Assembly: GCF_036711975.1 (NCBI RefSeq)
Contig: NC_091967.1
Location: 25,730,001-25,794,000 of the forward strand
Source: Onthophagus taurus
Lineage: Eukaryota; Arthropoda; Insecta; Coleoptera; Scarabaeidae
Length of the DNA stretch: 64,000 nt
Direction of reading: 5' to 3'
How positions within the stretch are numbered: the first letter of the stretch is position 1; each line of letters begins with the position of its first letter. The notes under the pieces were generated by a model. The model was given only the letters and a program-made list of their open reading frames with translations. It did no database searches and was not told where the DNA came from. Both the position numbers and the translations under genes were made by a program. Positions 42,717 through 55,400 of the stretch are shown here, one piece after another.

Positions 42717-42959
42717 TATATTACCTATATAAATGTATGCATAATTGTGAAATTATAATACAAAATAACTTAAACAATAAATGAAAACAACGATACCCCA
42801 ATGTGTTACGGTAAATTAAAATAAAATTTTAAGTTATCGAGATACAAACGGCGGGATCCAGAAAAATCTACTCTATCCAACAAAAGAAAAGGAAAGAAAA
42901 AAAGAAAAACAACCTGATAATGTTGAACTTGTAGAACCTGCAATAGAAAATAATTAAAA

Positions 42960-45010
42960 AAAAACTCAATTCAGGTGAGAATCAACTGACATCCGCTGAC
43001 TACTGACAAAACATTAGTCTCCTTAGTTCTTTGCGAAATCGAGATAAAGACAACTGTCGCAACACAATTGCTAAAGATCCGTATGATTTGTAAATGTGGT
43101 ACGTAAACGATCGCTGAAACATTGAAGTTCTAAATTTCGGTGCATAGAAACTGACTCCCGACCTGATTTGACGAAGCTGTGGTTTAAATATAATATTATA
43201 TAGATATTCCGGAATTTCAGAGACCACAATTCTGTGGAATAGAACCAAACTGTAGAACTCCCTCCTGGTGCACATACTCAACCAATGCGTCACACAAACT
43301 TATTTTCATTTTTATGGGCAGGTATAACCGATGCGGATAGAGAATTCGCAAATTGTAGTAAGATGTTTTAATATACATTGTAATTTGTTGCTTAAATCTA
43401 AAATTATTGTCTAAAATCAATCCAAGACACTTAGCTTCTGAAACTCTTTTAATTAAAGTATCATTCAACTTAATAGCCAAGTCAGGAGCAGCAACACGCT
43501 TTTGACTACTAAAGCACATCCACATAGATTTGTCAGGATTTATCACAGTGATGGTAAGAAGCAAGAGTAAATATTTTTTCAAGATCTTTGTGTATATTAT
43601 GTTCAACAACACCACTATTCGCATCCACATAAGAAGCGTACAGTTGGGTATCATCTGCATAAGAGTTAATCTTACAAAACTGAATAAATTTGCTGAACTG
43701 CGAAGTATATAAAGAAAATAAGATAGGACCCAACACAGAACCTTGTGGAATACCGCTTGTTACTGCCAAATCACTAGAAACAGAATCGTCAATCCTCACC
43801 CGCTGGGTGCGATCACTAAGATAATCACGTAAAATAGATACTGTGTCTTCACTAAATCCCAAATATCGAAATAATTTACAAATAACAGTATGGTTAACAG
43901 TATCAAATGCCTTAGAGTAATCCAAGAAAACTACGGCGGTATTCATTCTGTCAAGAGCAGTCAGCAAATCATCTGTTAAATTCAGCATTGATGCAGTCCA
44001 GCTATACCCACACCTAAAGCCCGATTGCTGCGATAAGAGTAAACCTTTCAGTTCCACATACTCTGCCAACTGTACTGTCATAATCTTTTCTAAAATTTTG
44101 GAAAGGACTTTTGGAAAATTTTGGAAAGTCACCATATTCCTGTGGGTCACCCTTCTTAGGCAGCGGAACAACCACAGCACGCTTCCATTCCATAGGAAAT
44201 ACATGTTCAGTTAAACAACAGTTTAGAATATGAGTTAAATATGGCAAAATAGTCGGACAAGACATTTTGATCATGTCAATGGAGACACCATCCGCTCCAA
44301 CTGCAGATGAGGCAATAGAATTAATCATCTCCAACACCAAAGAGACCCCCACTGGTTTAAAAGAGAAGTCATTTTTAAAACTAGAACTATCATAGAGATC
44401 TAAACCAGACCTTTGGAAGTCTTTAACAATTTCTTTGACACTATGCACAAAATATTCATTCATCTTGTCAGGAAACTTTAAATTTGATGGCAAGGTAGCA
44501 TCTTTAAGTTATTTAACATTCAATGACTTCAATCTGCTCCACATTTGCCCTCCATGACCAGGGATAGCAATAGAACCGAAAAATGCTCTCTTCTCATTTC
44601 TTACAGCTGTAGTAGTTAAATTCCTAAGAGATTTGTAGTATTCCTAATGAGCTACTTCACCCGAATGTATCAATTTATCTTTAGCCTCATCACGCAGTCT
44701 AAACATTAACTTAATATTATCGGTCATCCAGGGAGCAGGTGGCTTAGTAAATCGATACCTTTTTATAGGAGCAAAGGCTATCAAAGAGGTTAATTAACGC
44801 ATTTGTGAAAAAGAAACTTTCTCATTAATGTCACCAATATAAAATACATAATTAAACGGAATTGATCTTAAGTCTTGTAAAAAAGAATCATTATCAATAT
44901 AGTTTAAGAGACGCAAAAATTTAAAAGTTAGAGATTTTTTAATTGTATTAATCCTTATGTCACAAAGTACCATATCATGATCAGAAAGGTAACACGGTGA
45001 CTAATAAAGC
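42960..45010 (-). pseudogene. LINE ORF2: endonuclease end and reverse transcriptase, several breaks
   Basis: From 45010 down: an SDHDMVLCDI block (end of the AP-endonuclease, His motif), linker with KPPAPWMTDNIKLMFRLRDEA, then MNEYFVHSVKE, AVGADGVSIDMIKMSCP and MEWKRAVVVPLPKKGDP. A frame change near 44130 is followed by QSGFRCGYSW, VFLDYSKAFDTVNH (motif A, Asp), SGIPQGSVLGPILFSLY and SYADDTQLYASY (catalytic box, near 43650). After another break come AKCLGLILDNNFRFKQQ and the C-terminal region to about 43000. Same broad clade as the LINE at 36172. Confidence 0.75.
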
Positions 45011-45114
45011 CCCCATACACGTCGGATAGGTTACAGCCACTTGATCGTACTGTATTTGGCCCATATAAAACTTATTACAACTAAGCTTCAAATCAGTAGT
45101 AGATAAACAATCCA

Positions 45115-45513
45115 GGCAAAGCTATTGGAGTTTACGATGTTTCCGAAATAATCGGTATTGCTTTTCCGAAAGCTTTTACAATTAAAAAAATTGAAACTGG
45201 TTTTCGTGAAACTGGAATTCATCGTTTCAATGATACTCTCTTTGATGAAAACGAATTCTTGTCCTCTTATGTGACTGACCGACCTAAAGAAGTAGAAAAC
45301 GAATTATATGAACCATCTACAAGTCAACACACTACCGAATTCTTACCTATCAATGATGAAGTTAGGAGTGACCAAGTCCGAATATTAGTTGTAGAAATAA
45401 CATGGTCCAAGGTTATATGCTCTATTGTTTCTGTTATATCCAGTTGTTTAGCTTTCCTACATTTATTATTCAGTACAAGTGCAGTTCTGATTCTTCCAAT
45501 TCTTCAAAGTTAG
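45115..45513 (+). pseudogene. pogo-type transposase, 3' part
   Basis: Plus strand reads NPGKAIGVYDVSEIIGIAFP, KIETGFRETGIHRFND and FLSSYVTDRPKEVENELYEP, the C-terminal end of the transposase begun at 40400. About 40 residues that should contain the third catalytic Asp are missing between the two halves, so there was a deletion as well as the LINE insertion. Confidence 0.7.
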
Positions 45514-46489
45514 GTCTTATGTGTTTTCTTTAACCTACGAGGTTAAGATCCGAACCGTTGTCTTAATCAGAATACTTTCATTTTACTTTCATTTCCATAT
45601 CGTTTATCTATCGATATATTGTCTAACTGATTTCTTATTAGTCGCCCTTTTGGAGCTTGAAACATGTAATTGCGACCATTAAAAATTTTTCATTCAAGAA
45701 CTATACTCGTATATCGATCCTATCATTTCGTCCACCTTCTTCCTCTAACTATTTTTCTATTAAAGACGTCCATGATTATGTTAACTTAATTTTTGCTAGT
45801 AAATTTTAATAGTAGTAGGTTTTTTAAAAAAGATTTATTTCATGCTCGCGTGTTTCCACCATGGTAGCATAGATTTGAATATTCATGTGTTGCGAAAATC
45901 TGTGTTTTCAGTAAATCGGTCTGATATAAGTACAATTTTTTTAACGGATCTTTTGCGTTTTTGTACATTATTATTGCCATTAAGTGTTGAGGGACGTTAT
46001 TAGGTACCATCTGCATATTAAAGATATTACATGATATCCTTAATGATTTGTTTGGCATGCTGATTTCGCTCACACCGAGAATTTGTATTATCTTCGAGAA
46101 AGGGATTATGGAAACTGTTAATTTGAAAAAAGAATTTTCATGTTTATTAATCACATTCATCATCATTAGCACTTTTGGAATAATTAGCTTTTAAAATGAT
46201 TATTGGGAAAGAATCATATCTAAAGTTTCTGTGCCCATGCCCATAACGAATGAATTTGACGTCAACAATACTCTATTTAGAACATCCATATAACATTCTA
46301 TGAGTAAAAGTGGGTTTGTTAAGCCTTCTCTTTATCTATACCTTTCTGGTTAGTTAATCTTTGCTAAAATTCTTACTGATAACAAATTTTGAAGGGTGAT
46401 GATGTGTTGGCAATGTTAAAAAATACTCATAGTGAAAATAAACATTATATTCTTTTTAATTATTACACTATAAATAATGATAATAATAT
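45514..46489. other. Region downstream of the gephyrin-like gene, unassigned
   Basis: A 110-codon minus-strand frame (45840-46172) shows no recognisable motif and may be 3' UTR of the gephyrin-like gene or chance. TTTATT strings (AATAAA on the minus strand) near 45835 and 46142 could serve as poly(A) signals. Confidence 0.3.
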
Positions 46490-49400
46490 TTACCTGTACA
46501 ACATAATGCCATCTAAAATATCAGTCACTTTATTATTAATAAGTTTGTTTTCAGGAATAATTATTAATGCGGCATTGCTATAAGAAAGACTACAATTGAT
46601 GTCGTCTTTAAATACTGCAAGAAATTTATTGGCTGATGAGCTATCAGTTTTCAATGTTATGGCGGTTTTCATAAAACGCGTTCGTTCACCACTCCAGAAA
46701 TGTCGCGCTCTACGATGATTCTTTAAACATATATAATTATAAAATAACAATCTTTAAAATAATCATATATCAGTACTGCTTACCACTTCTACTTTATATA
46801 TACGATACGTGTCATCTATTGCGTTCTCATATCTGCGTAAAGCTGGTATAACAAATAATCTACTAGTTACCAAAACCGCATTAAAATTTCCCGGCAGGGA
46901 AAATATAAACTTTGTGGAACCGTTAAAGGAACACGTCGCAAAAGTTGTCCAATACCTAAAACATAATTTTTGAATGCAATCGGATTAGTTTACAAATATA
47001 TTGATTTACCCTGGCTCTATATCAACTCGACCAAATAGAATAGTAGCTCCAAAATCTAGGCTTAAAACGTTCTTCATTACCTCATGTTCAGCCTGGGAAA
47101 TGCCTCCTGTTGTTATTATTACATCATGATGCGAGAAAGCCTTCCGTAATGCTCGTTTTAACAAGTTCGGGCTACAAAGCCAACGATATTTTTGTACTAT
47201 TTAGATAATAATATTTAAAAGAAGTATTACTCATGATTTACAGTTCCGAGATCATTTGCAGAATATCCAAAAGTTTTCAACAAATTCAATAATGCTAAAT
47301 TATTACTATTTGTGACATGGGCACCGTTTACGTCTTTATCAATATTTAAACACAATGCATCACCTGTTGATAGTACTCCAACACGTGCACGCCTGCGATT
47401 TTATAACATTATTTTATAATATAATACAGTAAAACCTCGATATAACGGATTAATATGGGGAAGGGCCAAATAGGCCCTTATAGGGCCGTTATAGCCAAAA
47501 GTCCGGTATGTGAAAAATTTTGTTATTTGCACTTTAAACTGTTTGAATGAATAATTTAATGCATACAAATTCGAACAGTTATCCATACCGTTGCGTTCAG
47601 TCTACGTGGCTTTATATTTATACCAAGGACGGTACAATCTAAGACTGTTACATCCCGGGATAGGTGCACAGCTCTTTTTTATTTGAATTAGCCCATGCAA
47701 AAAATATGAAACAATCTAGCGCTGAATAACAACTAAAAGTAACACTAAATTTGGAACTAGAAACTTTCGGGTTTAGCCGTGCGTCTGAAGAATGTTTCTA
47801 GTTCTAGTTCTTTAATGCTTATGTTAGTTCAATAAAAATATACAATTTAGCGCTGAATAACAAATAAAACTGGAACTACCGTCCTTGATGTATATGTTAC
47901 CGTCAATTTGTATAATTCAGGTACTCTATTATACAATGCCTAGGTAATGTATAAAATACCGGTGGTGCCTAGGCAATGTATGAAATATTATGAAGATTAT
48001 TGTCCCTTAGATACTTTACCTAGGTAATGTATACAATTCTTAGGGATTACATAGAGTACCTGTTGGTCAATCGGCAATGTGTAAAATAAATAGATTTTGG
48101 TCTGTATTTATCAATTTTTAGTCATAATAAACTTTTTTACAATCTATAAGTTATTGTACAAAAAAAGCACCTAGTACTTTTCTGTAACGATAGTAAAATC
48201 ACAATTAAATTACATTAAACTTAAAATTTTTCTGGGTTAACTAACATAATGTCTTTTGCTTATAAATAATCAAGTAATAGTAGATCTACAGGCCTCTCAG
48301 AATTGAGTAAGTAAAAAAATATATTTATTTATTCTTACATGAGGAACTATTGTGACATTTTGAAGTGCATAAAATCTTACTTTTAACACATGAACACTTT
48401 TTAGTATCACAGTGTTTTTTGCAAGTACATTTAATAAATCCCTGACCTGTCCCCGTAAATTGCAGATTCGCAACTGTACGGAGCGTCGTTTCTAGATTAG
48501 GGACCTCTTCTTTTTTAAGTAGTTCTTGACGACAAACTGTAAAGTGCTGCCTTGAATATAAATTCACACTTGATTCACACTTGATTCACACTTTATACAA
48601 TTAGTATATTGCGAGCATTACCATGACCTCTGTCGACTTTCGGAACAGGGATTCTTACAGTGGTACCCAATGGCACAGGGGGAATTTTTTTTCAGAAATG
48701 TTAAACATTTTCTGAGCTTTCTGAACTGATGCAGTTCTCTACAGCTAAAGCGTTTTTAAGCATAATGGGCAAACAACTTTAGAACCATAGCCTTCTGCCA
48801 TATCTTTCTCCAGAGCAGGATAAATAGCATGAATGGGTCTATTGCATGTTCTACACGAATGAGCACCCGTTGTCTCCTCAGTACAAACACAGCACAAGAG
48901 TGGGGAATCCAATGACCGCTCACGTTCTTAATTTAGAACATCTAAGGGTTGTCTATGTACCTCAGAAGGAAGACCTTCAACATTCGCAGGTTCATTAAGA
49001 ATCTCGGCACTTGGGATAGTCATGTGTCAGAACTTTGTTGATGTAGAGCTTCGAGATTGACCTCTATATTAAAGATTCTGAAGGAATGGGAATACTTAGT
49101 GATGACTTAATCACATTTTCTAGATCCTCTTCACTCTCCAAGTTATGAGTATGATCGAGAGGTAAAGATATACCAAAGATATTCCATTTTCTCGCCTTTT
49201 ACACACATTGCCGGCTTCGCATTCGGTATTTTATAGAATACCTAGGCAAAGTATAAAATTAATAATATTTCATGTATTACCTAAACGTTTTAGGTATTCT
49301 ATAAGTTGCCTAGGTAATGTATAGAATACCGGATTATACAGATTGCAGGTAACATATACATCGTATAGACATAGACAACTCAGGAAATACCCTGAGTTTA

Positions 49401-52400
49401 TCTATGAATATGGAATAGAGCAAGTTGGGGAGTACCCCGAGTTGGATTCTATCTATGAGCACTAATATTTATATTTAAATATACTGGTGTATTATTAATA
49501 TTATATTAATAATATGACTTAAAAATATTTTGTCCATTATATTCGAAATCCGTTCTAACGAGGTCCCTTATATCGAGGTTTTACTGTATTAGATAACCCA
49601 AAAAATAATAACGTACTTGTAAACTTTAATTTTTGAACGACCTAAAGCTGTTAATATTCCAATATGAGTGGAAGTAATGACGTTTCTAGCTGTAAATTCA
49701 ACTTGTTTCGATCTAAAACACATCATATTATGAAGGAAAAGTTATCCTAACTTTGTTTAATCTTAAGGGGTTACATGGGTTTCGAAAGCTTAAACAAGCA
49801 TATTTTTTAATTTTTTTTTAATATAATAAATAAGTTATTATATTAAAAGTTTTATGCATATAAAAGAAACATTTAGATGTGGCTGAAGTTAACTTCAGAT
49901 TTTAATCCACAATAGATTGGAATTTATAAAATTACAGTTTACCAACCATTTATTATTATTATTATTATTGCTGCCGGGCTGAGGAGGGCGGCCCCTCTCG
50001 TTACCGCGAGCTATAAGATCTATTGTAACTTTAGCCCTCCAAAGGTTTAGGGCAAATGTAGGTCCTTAATGAACCTTAGTATTGTCCTGAGGTCTTGAAC
50101 CTTTATGTCGGTAGGTAACAGGGGAGTTTTACCGAAGACGTTGTGCCTTAGACGTCCTCTGGCGACGCAATTGCACAGTATATGTTCAGCAGTTTCTGAC
50201 TCGTCGTTGCATAGTCGACAAGTTTGATCCTCAGCTTGTCCAATGTGGAAGAGGTGGTATTTTAGGGGCACATGGCCGGTTAGGTAGCCTGAGAGCGTTC
50301 TTAGATCCCCTTTGCTGAGGCATAAAACCTCTTTGGTTTTGTTTTGCGACGGAGTTATCATACTCTTCGCTTGTCTGTGACCTGGAAGTTCTTTCCAGCG
50401 TAAGGCTATCTTTGAAGCCTCCCAGTTGTTTATTATTTGTTTTAGGTGGCTTTTTTGTAGTCCACATCCAGGTTGGGGTCCAATGAAGTTTACCAACCAA
50501 GTAGTGAACATGAATTTTAATTATTATTCTTCTCAAACCCCACGGAGTGTCGCGCCCTGCGACTAGTCTAGATAATTTGAATTTATTCCCAGATTTTTTT
50601 ACCTCATTTTTACCACTAAACTAAGGATTTAATTTCTTAACCCCTAGTGAATGTCGCACCCTGAAACTTTCGTAGTTTCTTGTTTATAACTACAAGTCCT
50701 GTAATGAACAGTGATACAATATATCACTTAAAACAATTTAAATCAGCTAACAGCGAACTTAACGTTGGATGAGTACAACATAATGAGCTATATGGACTAT
50801 GACGACAATATTACAAGTCAAAGTCATTATACACATTCACCGTTTTACATGCACCCTGGAACTGGGCTAAATAATTCGAACAGGTCCTCTAGAATGCAGC
50901 CTGCCTATATGGGCATCCCCAGATTTGCCGTAGCGGCGACAGGGTGAATTTTTAAAGTATAGTAATTTTCACCACTAAACACCACGTTTAGGCGCCTGAT
51001 AATTCGGGGTTTTCTCCTACGCATCGTACAAGTGAGTGGTGCACCTTTCTGGGACACTCTGTATGATTTATTATAAAAATTGTTGCGCTTGTAGAACTAC
51101 ATTGTAAGTTGTTTTTAATTTTGTTTACAACTTAAAATTATTTGAACATACGATTAGTACAATATTGTAATTTTAGAGAGGAGAAAAAGTTGGGCAGAGT
51201 TCACAAGTAAACAGGAAACTGGGGCTGGACGCTTGCTGAAATGAAATATTAGCAGGAACTTTGGAGCACCTTTCAAAATGAAACCATCTTTTGCAATGAT
51301 TGCAATTAATATATCTGGATTCAGTATAGAGTCCGCACATCGCGGGCAGTACTTTTTAATGTTGTCAGAATTTTCTAATAAATAAGTCTGCACCCAAAGT
51401 GGATATTGTTCTGAGTCTAATTCTTCAGTACTATTAAATAAGTCATTGACAATGCATCGGCGACCTATAATATTTATAAAATAGATAACATACAATCCAC
51501 GGTTTGTGTCGTCTGATTGTTTTGGATATTTATAACAGATTGCCAATTTCCATCCTTTAATGCTGATTTTGTTATCATTAGTTTTTGATCTATTACAAAC
51601 CTAGAAGAACTTTTTAACCATGTTGAATATTTTATTATCCAAGTTTGTATGTCCGGGATCGAGAAAGTAGATCAATTTTTCGGACATACTTAAAAGAATT
51701 AACGTCCAGTGGCAAGAATTCACGTTGTAAGGAATCAATACATATTTGTAATTTTTTAAATTTTCCGTATACATTTTGAAGTTCAAGGTGTCGTTTTCCA
51801 AAAACATAAACTGAGTTGAAACAGTATCGACGTAGTATGTAAGACGACATATTTTTCAAAAAAGAAAACGCAAACGCGTCTATGCAATAATCCGATAACC
51901 ACTTATCGGATAATGTGTTTGACTTAATAACAGTTAAATTTTTATTGGAATGCAATCGTAAAAAATCATCGCTCATTAATTTAATTGTTGTATTACTACC
52001 ACCAACGGGAAACGATTGTTTGAGTAAATGTTGTTTTTTTCCAGCTTCAAAATAATAATCAGCGTTGCATATTAAACCATTACTAGGACGTTCTGAAGTA
52101 TTTGAATAAGAGGAACATGGTGACGGTGCATCCAAGTGCAAATCGTGAAAATCTGTGCTACAACATGAAGCTGTTTCCTCTTCGACGCTGCAAGGGATAT
52201 ACTTTTCAAGAAAAGCTTGTAATTTTTTCTGATCAAAATGTGTACGCTGTTTTTTTATTTTTGGTCGCCAGCTTTCTTTACATGCTAAATTATCTATAGT
52301 ATCGTTACCGTTGTTTTTATCGTTGACACCAAAATTGATGTCCAAAGTGGTATAAACGGCATATAATTTTTCATCAAATATTCAGCGAAAGGTACACATT

Positions 52401-55400
52401 GTAAAGTGTGTTTTTCATAACTCTTTGTCTTATCACATCCTACTATAGTGTCTTTAATCTCTGTAAATATTCTTTGAAAATGAATGTAAAACGGTGAATG
52501 TGTATAATGACTTTGACTTGTAATATTGTCGTCATAGTCCATATAACTTATTATGTTGTACTCATCCAACGTTAAGTTTTCGCTGTTAGCTGATTTAAAT
52601 TGTTTTAAGTGATATATTGTATCACTGTTCATTACAGGACTTGTAGTTATAAACAAGAAACTACGAAAGCTGCAGGGTGCGACATTCACTAGGGGTTGAG
52701 AAATTAAATCCTTAGTTTAGTGGTAAAAATGAGTCTACTTAAAAAATTCACTCCACCGCCCCTACCCTTGTTTATAGATATACATAGTTATCCAAAGAAT
52801 TTAGTTCGTGGTCGTGATGCCTAGATGGCAGGGTGACTTATGTGTCGCCATTCATGAAAATTTAAATTTTACTATACGCGCCCTAACGTATTACTACGAA
52901 AAACGTAAAATAAGTTGTATATATTTTCGTATTTCTTGCATAGAGAAAAATCGATAATGTGTCCCGAATGTGTCCTGCAAGAATAATATCGAATTGTTGA
53001 GACTATCGGTAGGTACCGATTTATAGACGCCAAATTTTTTACGTAGGAGTATGAACTTGTTTTATAAGAGGACACCAACTGCGTTGAATCTTTTTAAGAA
53101 GTTTGTTTAAAAGACTATATTTAATATACTGAGTAAGGCATTGCAATTGAGACTACAAATCGGCAATTGGAAAGTATTTTGAACGATTTTTATTGCATTT
53201 TAGAAGCGCCATCAATGTTTTTAATTTGTTAAGTATGCTTTTCTAAAGCGGCCCTTACACGATCAATAATATTGACAATACCTTAGCATATTGACAATAA
53301 TATTGACAGTGTAAGATAAAAAATTTTAGTGATGGTAAATATTGATAGAGTATTGATAAAAATCCGGATTTTTTGATTTTCGGGCATCAATACTGAAAAT
53401 TGATAACACTATTGACCGTGTAGGGTTGGCGCAAATATTTCCATCAATACTCAGTGTAATAAATTCAACATTCAAAATTAAATACCTACTTTTATTTAAT
53501 TATAACAATAACAAAACATGTCTATCAACGCACTGAAAAACATATCTTATTTTAACCCTTTAAAGGGCAAATTATTTTTTCGTTTTTAGAAACGATTTAG
53601 TTGTGGTAATGCAGGTATTTGACCTTATTGATAAGTGATCTCTATAGAAGCCACTAAGCGTTAAAGGGTTAACCCAGATGATTTGAAAACAGGTTTAATT
53701 CTTATTTTCTACATTACACTCAGTTCAGTTCAAGCCGCGCGCCTGTGAACAAGTGGTGAAAATGACCGTCCCATTGTACGTTCAAGACGATGAAGATACT
53801 GTTGGTTCATCCAGTACATTCAGTTGGTCTTGTAGGACATATATAAAGGTTTCACACGTTTCTATTACAGCTTTGCTGATAGTTGCATTATAACAGAAAA
53901 CTTCAAGTTTTCAAAATTTCTTTCTGTGGCCAAGTACCTTAGAGTTAAGGCTAATCTTTCCCTAATGCTTGTACTTTCTCTCATATTACTATCCTGTCTT
54001 TACAAAAATGGTTCAACCATCTGTAACAGTTAGTTAAAGGAACTTTCGTCCATTCAAAAGTAATTCTTGAAATCATCAACATCGCAGAGGTTGATTTCTA
54101 TCAACAGTACTAAATAAGAATATTCATCTCTCTTCTTCAACCATTCTTTTATCCAGTGTTTGCGTTTCACTCGAAGAGTAGTTCCAAGCGCCAAAATAAT
54201 AGCTACGCAAGCTTTTGTACGATTATCCTTATTTGGAAAGGCAAATAACCGAGTAAAACTACGTAGATTCACCCTGTTCGTGGTAAAAAGGTAACTTATT
54301 GAGCAAACTTATTGACAATAATATTGATCGGGTAAGGTAGTGAAGTATTGAGACTGGTTACCACGAGGATTGATGGTTGTATCAATAATACTAATACTAA
54401 TCAATAATACTGACATTGTCAATATTATTGATCGTGTAAGGGCCGCTAACGGGTACATGTTTTTTGATAAGCATGTTTTTCGAAGAAAAAGCCAATTGAA
54501 AGGTTACCTATAATCGCACATAATATATTAACTGCCCAACGTCGTTAGTAATTCATTTCACGTAACCAATAAGAATTTTCTAGTAACCAATAAAGCATAC
54601 TTGCATCCAATGACAAAATGAAATTGGCTTTTGGATATCATTCCTGAAGCTCTTAATGCAAACAGCGTACTAGTGAAATTTATGGTAATGTAAAAATCTA
54701 AGTACACTGCGTTGGGATACAGCTGAGTCATAAAAATTACGCGAGAAGAAATATGTGGATTATTACGAACAACAGCTTAAACATTGAATTTCTTGTAGCG
54801 CCTTCATCTTTATTGAAGATCTTACACAAAATAGGATGTGTCTGTCTAGAAATCTTTGTTCGAATAAATTTTGGGCAACATTAATATCTCTGACTGCTCC
54901 ATAAACAAAAGTCATTTTTGTTTTTTCAGCAATCGTGTCACTTTCCATGCATAATTAAAATAAGCAATAAAGTTACTATTTTATAACATAAGTAATTTGT
55001 AATTTGCAATTATAAGCAGTTTGCAGGATTTGTTATGTTTTTTGTTCAGACAACACAATAAAGTCACCTTAAAAAAGTTCATTAATATACAGGCTGATTC
55101 TAAATTAATGCGAAAGATTTCAAGGAGTGATTTTTCAGCAAAAATTAAGGAGAGTCTTTCATATAAGTTTTTGTTCAAAACCTCTTCCCCACCAAGTTAC
55201 AGTACTCTAAAGTAAGGGGAAAAAATGTTTTTATTTAATAAATCCACTATGGTGGAATTTAGAAGATTGAAATTTGACAGGTAACTGTTGTTAATAAAAT
55301 GACACTTTTTGACGATTTTTATAATCCGAAAATGTTATTACAAGAGGCTGAAAAAATCAACCCCATATTACTTTGCATTAGAACTTTTTAATACGTCTAG

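Larger units (their letters stand above)
41149..45110 (-). mobile_element. CR1/L2-group-like LINE inserted in the pogo transposase
   Basis: On the minus strand the element starts 5'-truncated near 45110 and ends at 41149 with TAATAATAATAATAA-type tail repeats. Its 3' UTR contains a mariner (41264-42716). The coding part is annotated separately. The break lies inside the pogo transposase gene at 41148/45115. Confidence 0.7.
47427..49586. mobile_element. pogo/Tigger-like MITE filling intron 4, with a nested Ginger
   Basis: The ends CAGTAAAACCTCGATATAA and their inverse are next to TA on both sides, a typical pogo-group terminus. Without the Ginger inside, the element is about 700 bp and has no transposase. 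Part of it (47700-47880) has AGTTCTAGTT-like repeats shared with the Penelope-like tail at 4440-4520. It lies 33 bp from the splice acceptor of exon 5. Confidence 0.75.

Noticed and set aside
45840..46172. A 110-codon minus-strand frame as a gene
   Set aside because: No motif, no splice partners and no clear start; it lies where the 3' UTR of the gephyrin-like gene would be.
50765..50947. A 60-codon plus-strand frame starting [14 protein letters not shown] as a gene
   Set aside because: It is a partial inverted duplicate of the N-terminal piece of the Ulp1-element gene at 52689-52294.
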